From assembly GCF_001999945.1 (NCBI RefSeq), contig NZ_CP019650.1, forward strand, positions 3,901,501-3,965,500: a stretch of 64,000 nucleotides of DNA. The letters are read 5' to 3'. The notes beneath the pieces are model-generated. The model searched no databases. It saw only the letters and a program-made list of their open reading frames with translations, and was not told the origin of the DNA. Every line of letters begins with the position of its first letter. Within the stretch, counting starts at the first letter, position 1. This DNA is from Microbulbifer agarilyticus (GTDB taxonomy: Bacteria > Pseudomonadota > Gammaproteobacteria > Pseudomonadales > Cellvibrionaceae). Below are positions 62,950 to 64,000 of the stretch, piece by piece. The position numbers and the translations under genes are program-made.

Positions 62950-64000
62950 ATGGCTCAGCTTACCCCGGAACTCAGTGCAAACATTGCGAATGACATCTAT
63001 CTGATTACAAACCAGAATACTCGAAAATTATTTTTCGACCTGTATTCAGATCAGTTCACATTCAAAGAAGACGCCAACCTACAGGGCAAGACCGGCGCAT
63101 TCATCCTTCTCAAAAAAGAACAATCACTGGGTCTGGCGGCGACTGGAATCAAGCAGCGCAAGGGTGAAGCGCTGATTGCATTGAAGGGAACTTCCAACGG
63201 CTACGACGGGCTTACCGACCTGAATGCGGGCCTGAAGCAATTTAATACTGGTGGCTTCGTCCACCAAGGTTTCTATTACGCCTTTCAATCGTTTTTACCG
63301 GAGCTCGATCAGTTTCTTGCGAACCTGCCCCCAAATATCCACACCATCCACTGCGTAGGCCACAGCCTGGGCGGTGCACTCGCCACCCTGGCAGCCGACT
63401 ACCTGAAAGCCAAAAGCGGCTGTGCGGTAAATCTGTATACTTTCGGCAGTCCGCGCGTTGGGCTGAGCCTATTTTCCGAGAGCGCCCTGCGTCGCCTCGG
63501 AGAGAAAAATATTTTCCGTGTATACCACCGCACCGATCCGGTGCCGATGGTACCCACTTGGCCATTTATTCACGTACCCAACGGCGGTCTTGGTGACTTG
63601 CTTTTGAATTCGAGCGTGGCACTCAATCCGATCGAATATCACAAAATGGAAAACTACATCGGCTCCCTGTCGGGCTCCGAGGTAAAACACAACTGGGAAC
63701 TGGTGCGCAAGAAGCGCCCGCCTGCCCCCATCACCCGCAGCATCGAGAGCTGGTTGAAGTCCGACGGCCCACTGTCGCTCACCCTGAATACCGCCTGGGT
63801 TGCGGCGGAAGCGGTTATGTGGGTGTTGAAGAAGGTGGTGGAGCTTACCGGAATTGCGCTCGTGGTCGGCGGCGGCACCACCTTTACCCTGCTCGACCAG
63901 ATGGCAATTTTCCTGAAAAAGGCCTACGACTTTGGCAAAAAAGTCTCTTACTGGGTCACTCGCCTGCTGGTGCGCCTTGGCAAGCTGATCGGGATCACCG
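62950..64000 (+). CDS. Class 3 lipase family protein, partial (runs off the window)
   Basis: The frame is open from ATG 62950 to the window end (350 codons). After an unrecognised 75-residue start, the alpha/beta hydrolase core shows ALIALKGTSNGYDGLTDLN, a HQGFYYAF helix, nucleophile Ser in CVGHSLGGALATLAADYL, and NLYTFGSPRVG with the acid in RVYHRTDPVPMVP and a His in EYHKMENY. From about residue 255, amphipathic or membrane-like helices follow (LNTAWVAAEAVMWVLKKV, TGIALVVGGGTTFTLLDQM). There is no signal peptide, which fits an enzyme delivered by another route, such as a type VI effector; that is inference. The 3' end is missing. Confidence 0.85.
   Translation, partial: MAQLTPELSANIANDIYLITNQNTRKLFFDLYSDQFTFKEDANLQGKTGAFILLKKEQSLGLAATGIKQRKGEALIALKGTSNGYDGLTDLNAGLKQFNTGGFVHQGFYYAFQSFLPELDQFLANLPPNIHTIHCVGHSLGGALATLAADYLKAKSGCAVNLYTFGSPRVGLSLFSESALRRLGEKNIFRVYHRTDPVPMVPTWPFIHVPNGGLGDLLLNSSVALNPIEYHKMENYIGSLSGSEVKHNWELVRKKRPPAPITRSIESWLKSDGPLSLTLNTAWVAAEAVMWVLKKVVELTGIALVVGGGTTFTLLDQMAIFLKKAYDFGKKVSYWVTRLLVRLGKLIGIT

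Overview
The window looks like a chromosomal segment of a GC-rich marine gammaproteobacterium, most likely a Microbulbifer-like member of the Cellvibrionales. This is inferred from gene content and gene order: Pseudomonas/E. coli-like blocks (yibN-grxC-secB facing gpmI-envC-ctpA, then hisBHAF; a PilZ gene plus fimX; serB facing smp), a bioH-bioC fusion, a carboxynorspermidine polyamine route, and secreted PKD/PPC proteases and TonB receptors. No rRNA, tRNA, CRISPR array or complete insertion sequence was seen.

Layout. 0-2.7 kb: polyamine genes (end of carboxynorspermidine synthase, nspC, speB). 2.8-5.6 kb: a secreted Tyr/Gly-rich protein, a YcaQ-type DNA glycosylase and a secreted cyclase. 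5.6-10.5 kb: the bioB-bioF-bioH/C operon under a BirA box, divergent from comF. 10.7-14.2 kb: a FabH-like synthase and a subtilisin-like exoprotease. 14.3-17.6 kb: ABM protein, srkA, cysE, GNAT. 17.6-20.6 kb: epmA, efp and epmB, a complete EF-P beta-lysylation set. 20.8-25 kb: a PilZ protein and a FimX-like protein. 25.2-31.7 kb: a lipoprotein aminopeptidase and an RND efflux pair. 32-35.6 kb: serB/smp and small lipoproteins. 35.7-45.5 kb: a probable carbon-uptake regulon with 3-hydroxybutyrate dehydrogenase, a CrbR-like regulator, an HSL-family esterase, an MFS carrier, a CrbS-like SSS-hybrid kinase and a TonB receptor, with two matching operator-like palindromes. 45.7-51 kb: lipoproteins with META domains, smrA, an SDR, a thioesterase, secB-grxC-yibN. 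51.4-59.4 kb: gpmI-envC-ctpA, a DUF6316 gene and hisBHAF. 59.5-62.2 kb: a ZnuD-like zinc receptor with its small partner. 62.4-64 kb: a lower-GC DUF6795 gene followed by a class 3 lipase that runs off the window.

The most striking unexplained structure is a family of seven intergenic elements of 111-125 bp (1447-1571, 1643-1754, 18645-18755, 34435-34548, 37202-37312, 37385-37496, 57956-58067). Each has 27-29 bp outer arms that pair with each other but differ from copy to copy, enclosing two short hairpins whose stems also covary while the loop keeps A-N-GGA in 13 of 14 cases. All 12 wobble-compatible arm differences become G.U pairs on the same strand of the element. This points to a folded single-stranded nucleic acid, probably RNA, and the two GGA loops resemble CsrA/RsmA binding hairpins. 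Two composites (1447-1754 and 37202-37496) carry two elements back to back around a related 71-72 nt spacer.
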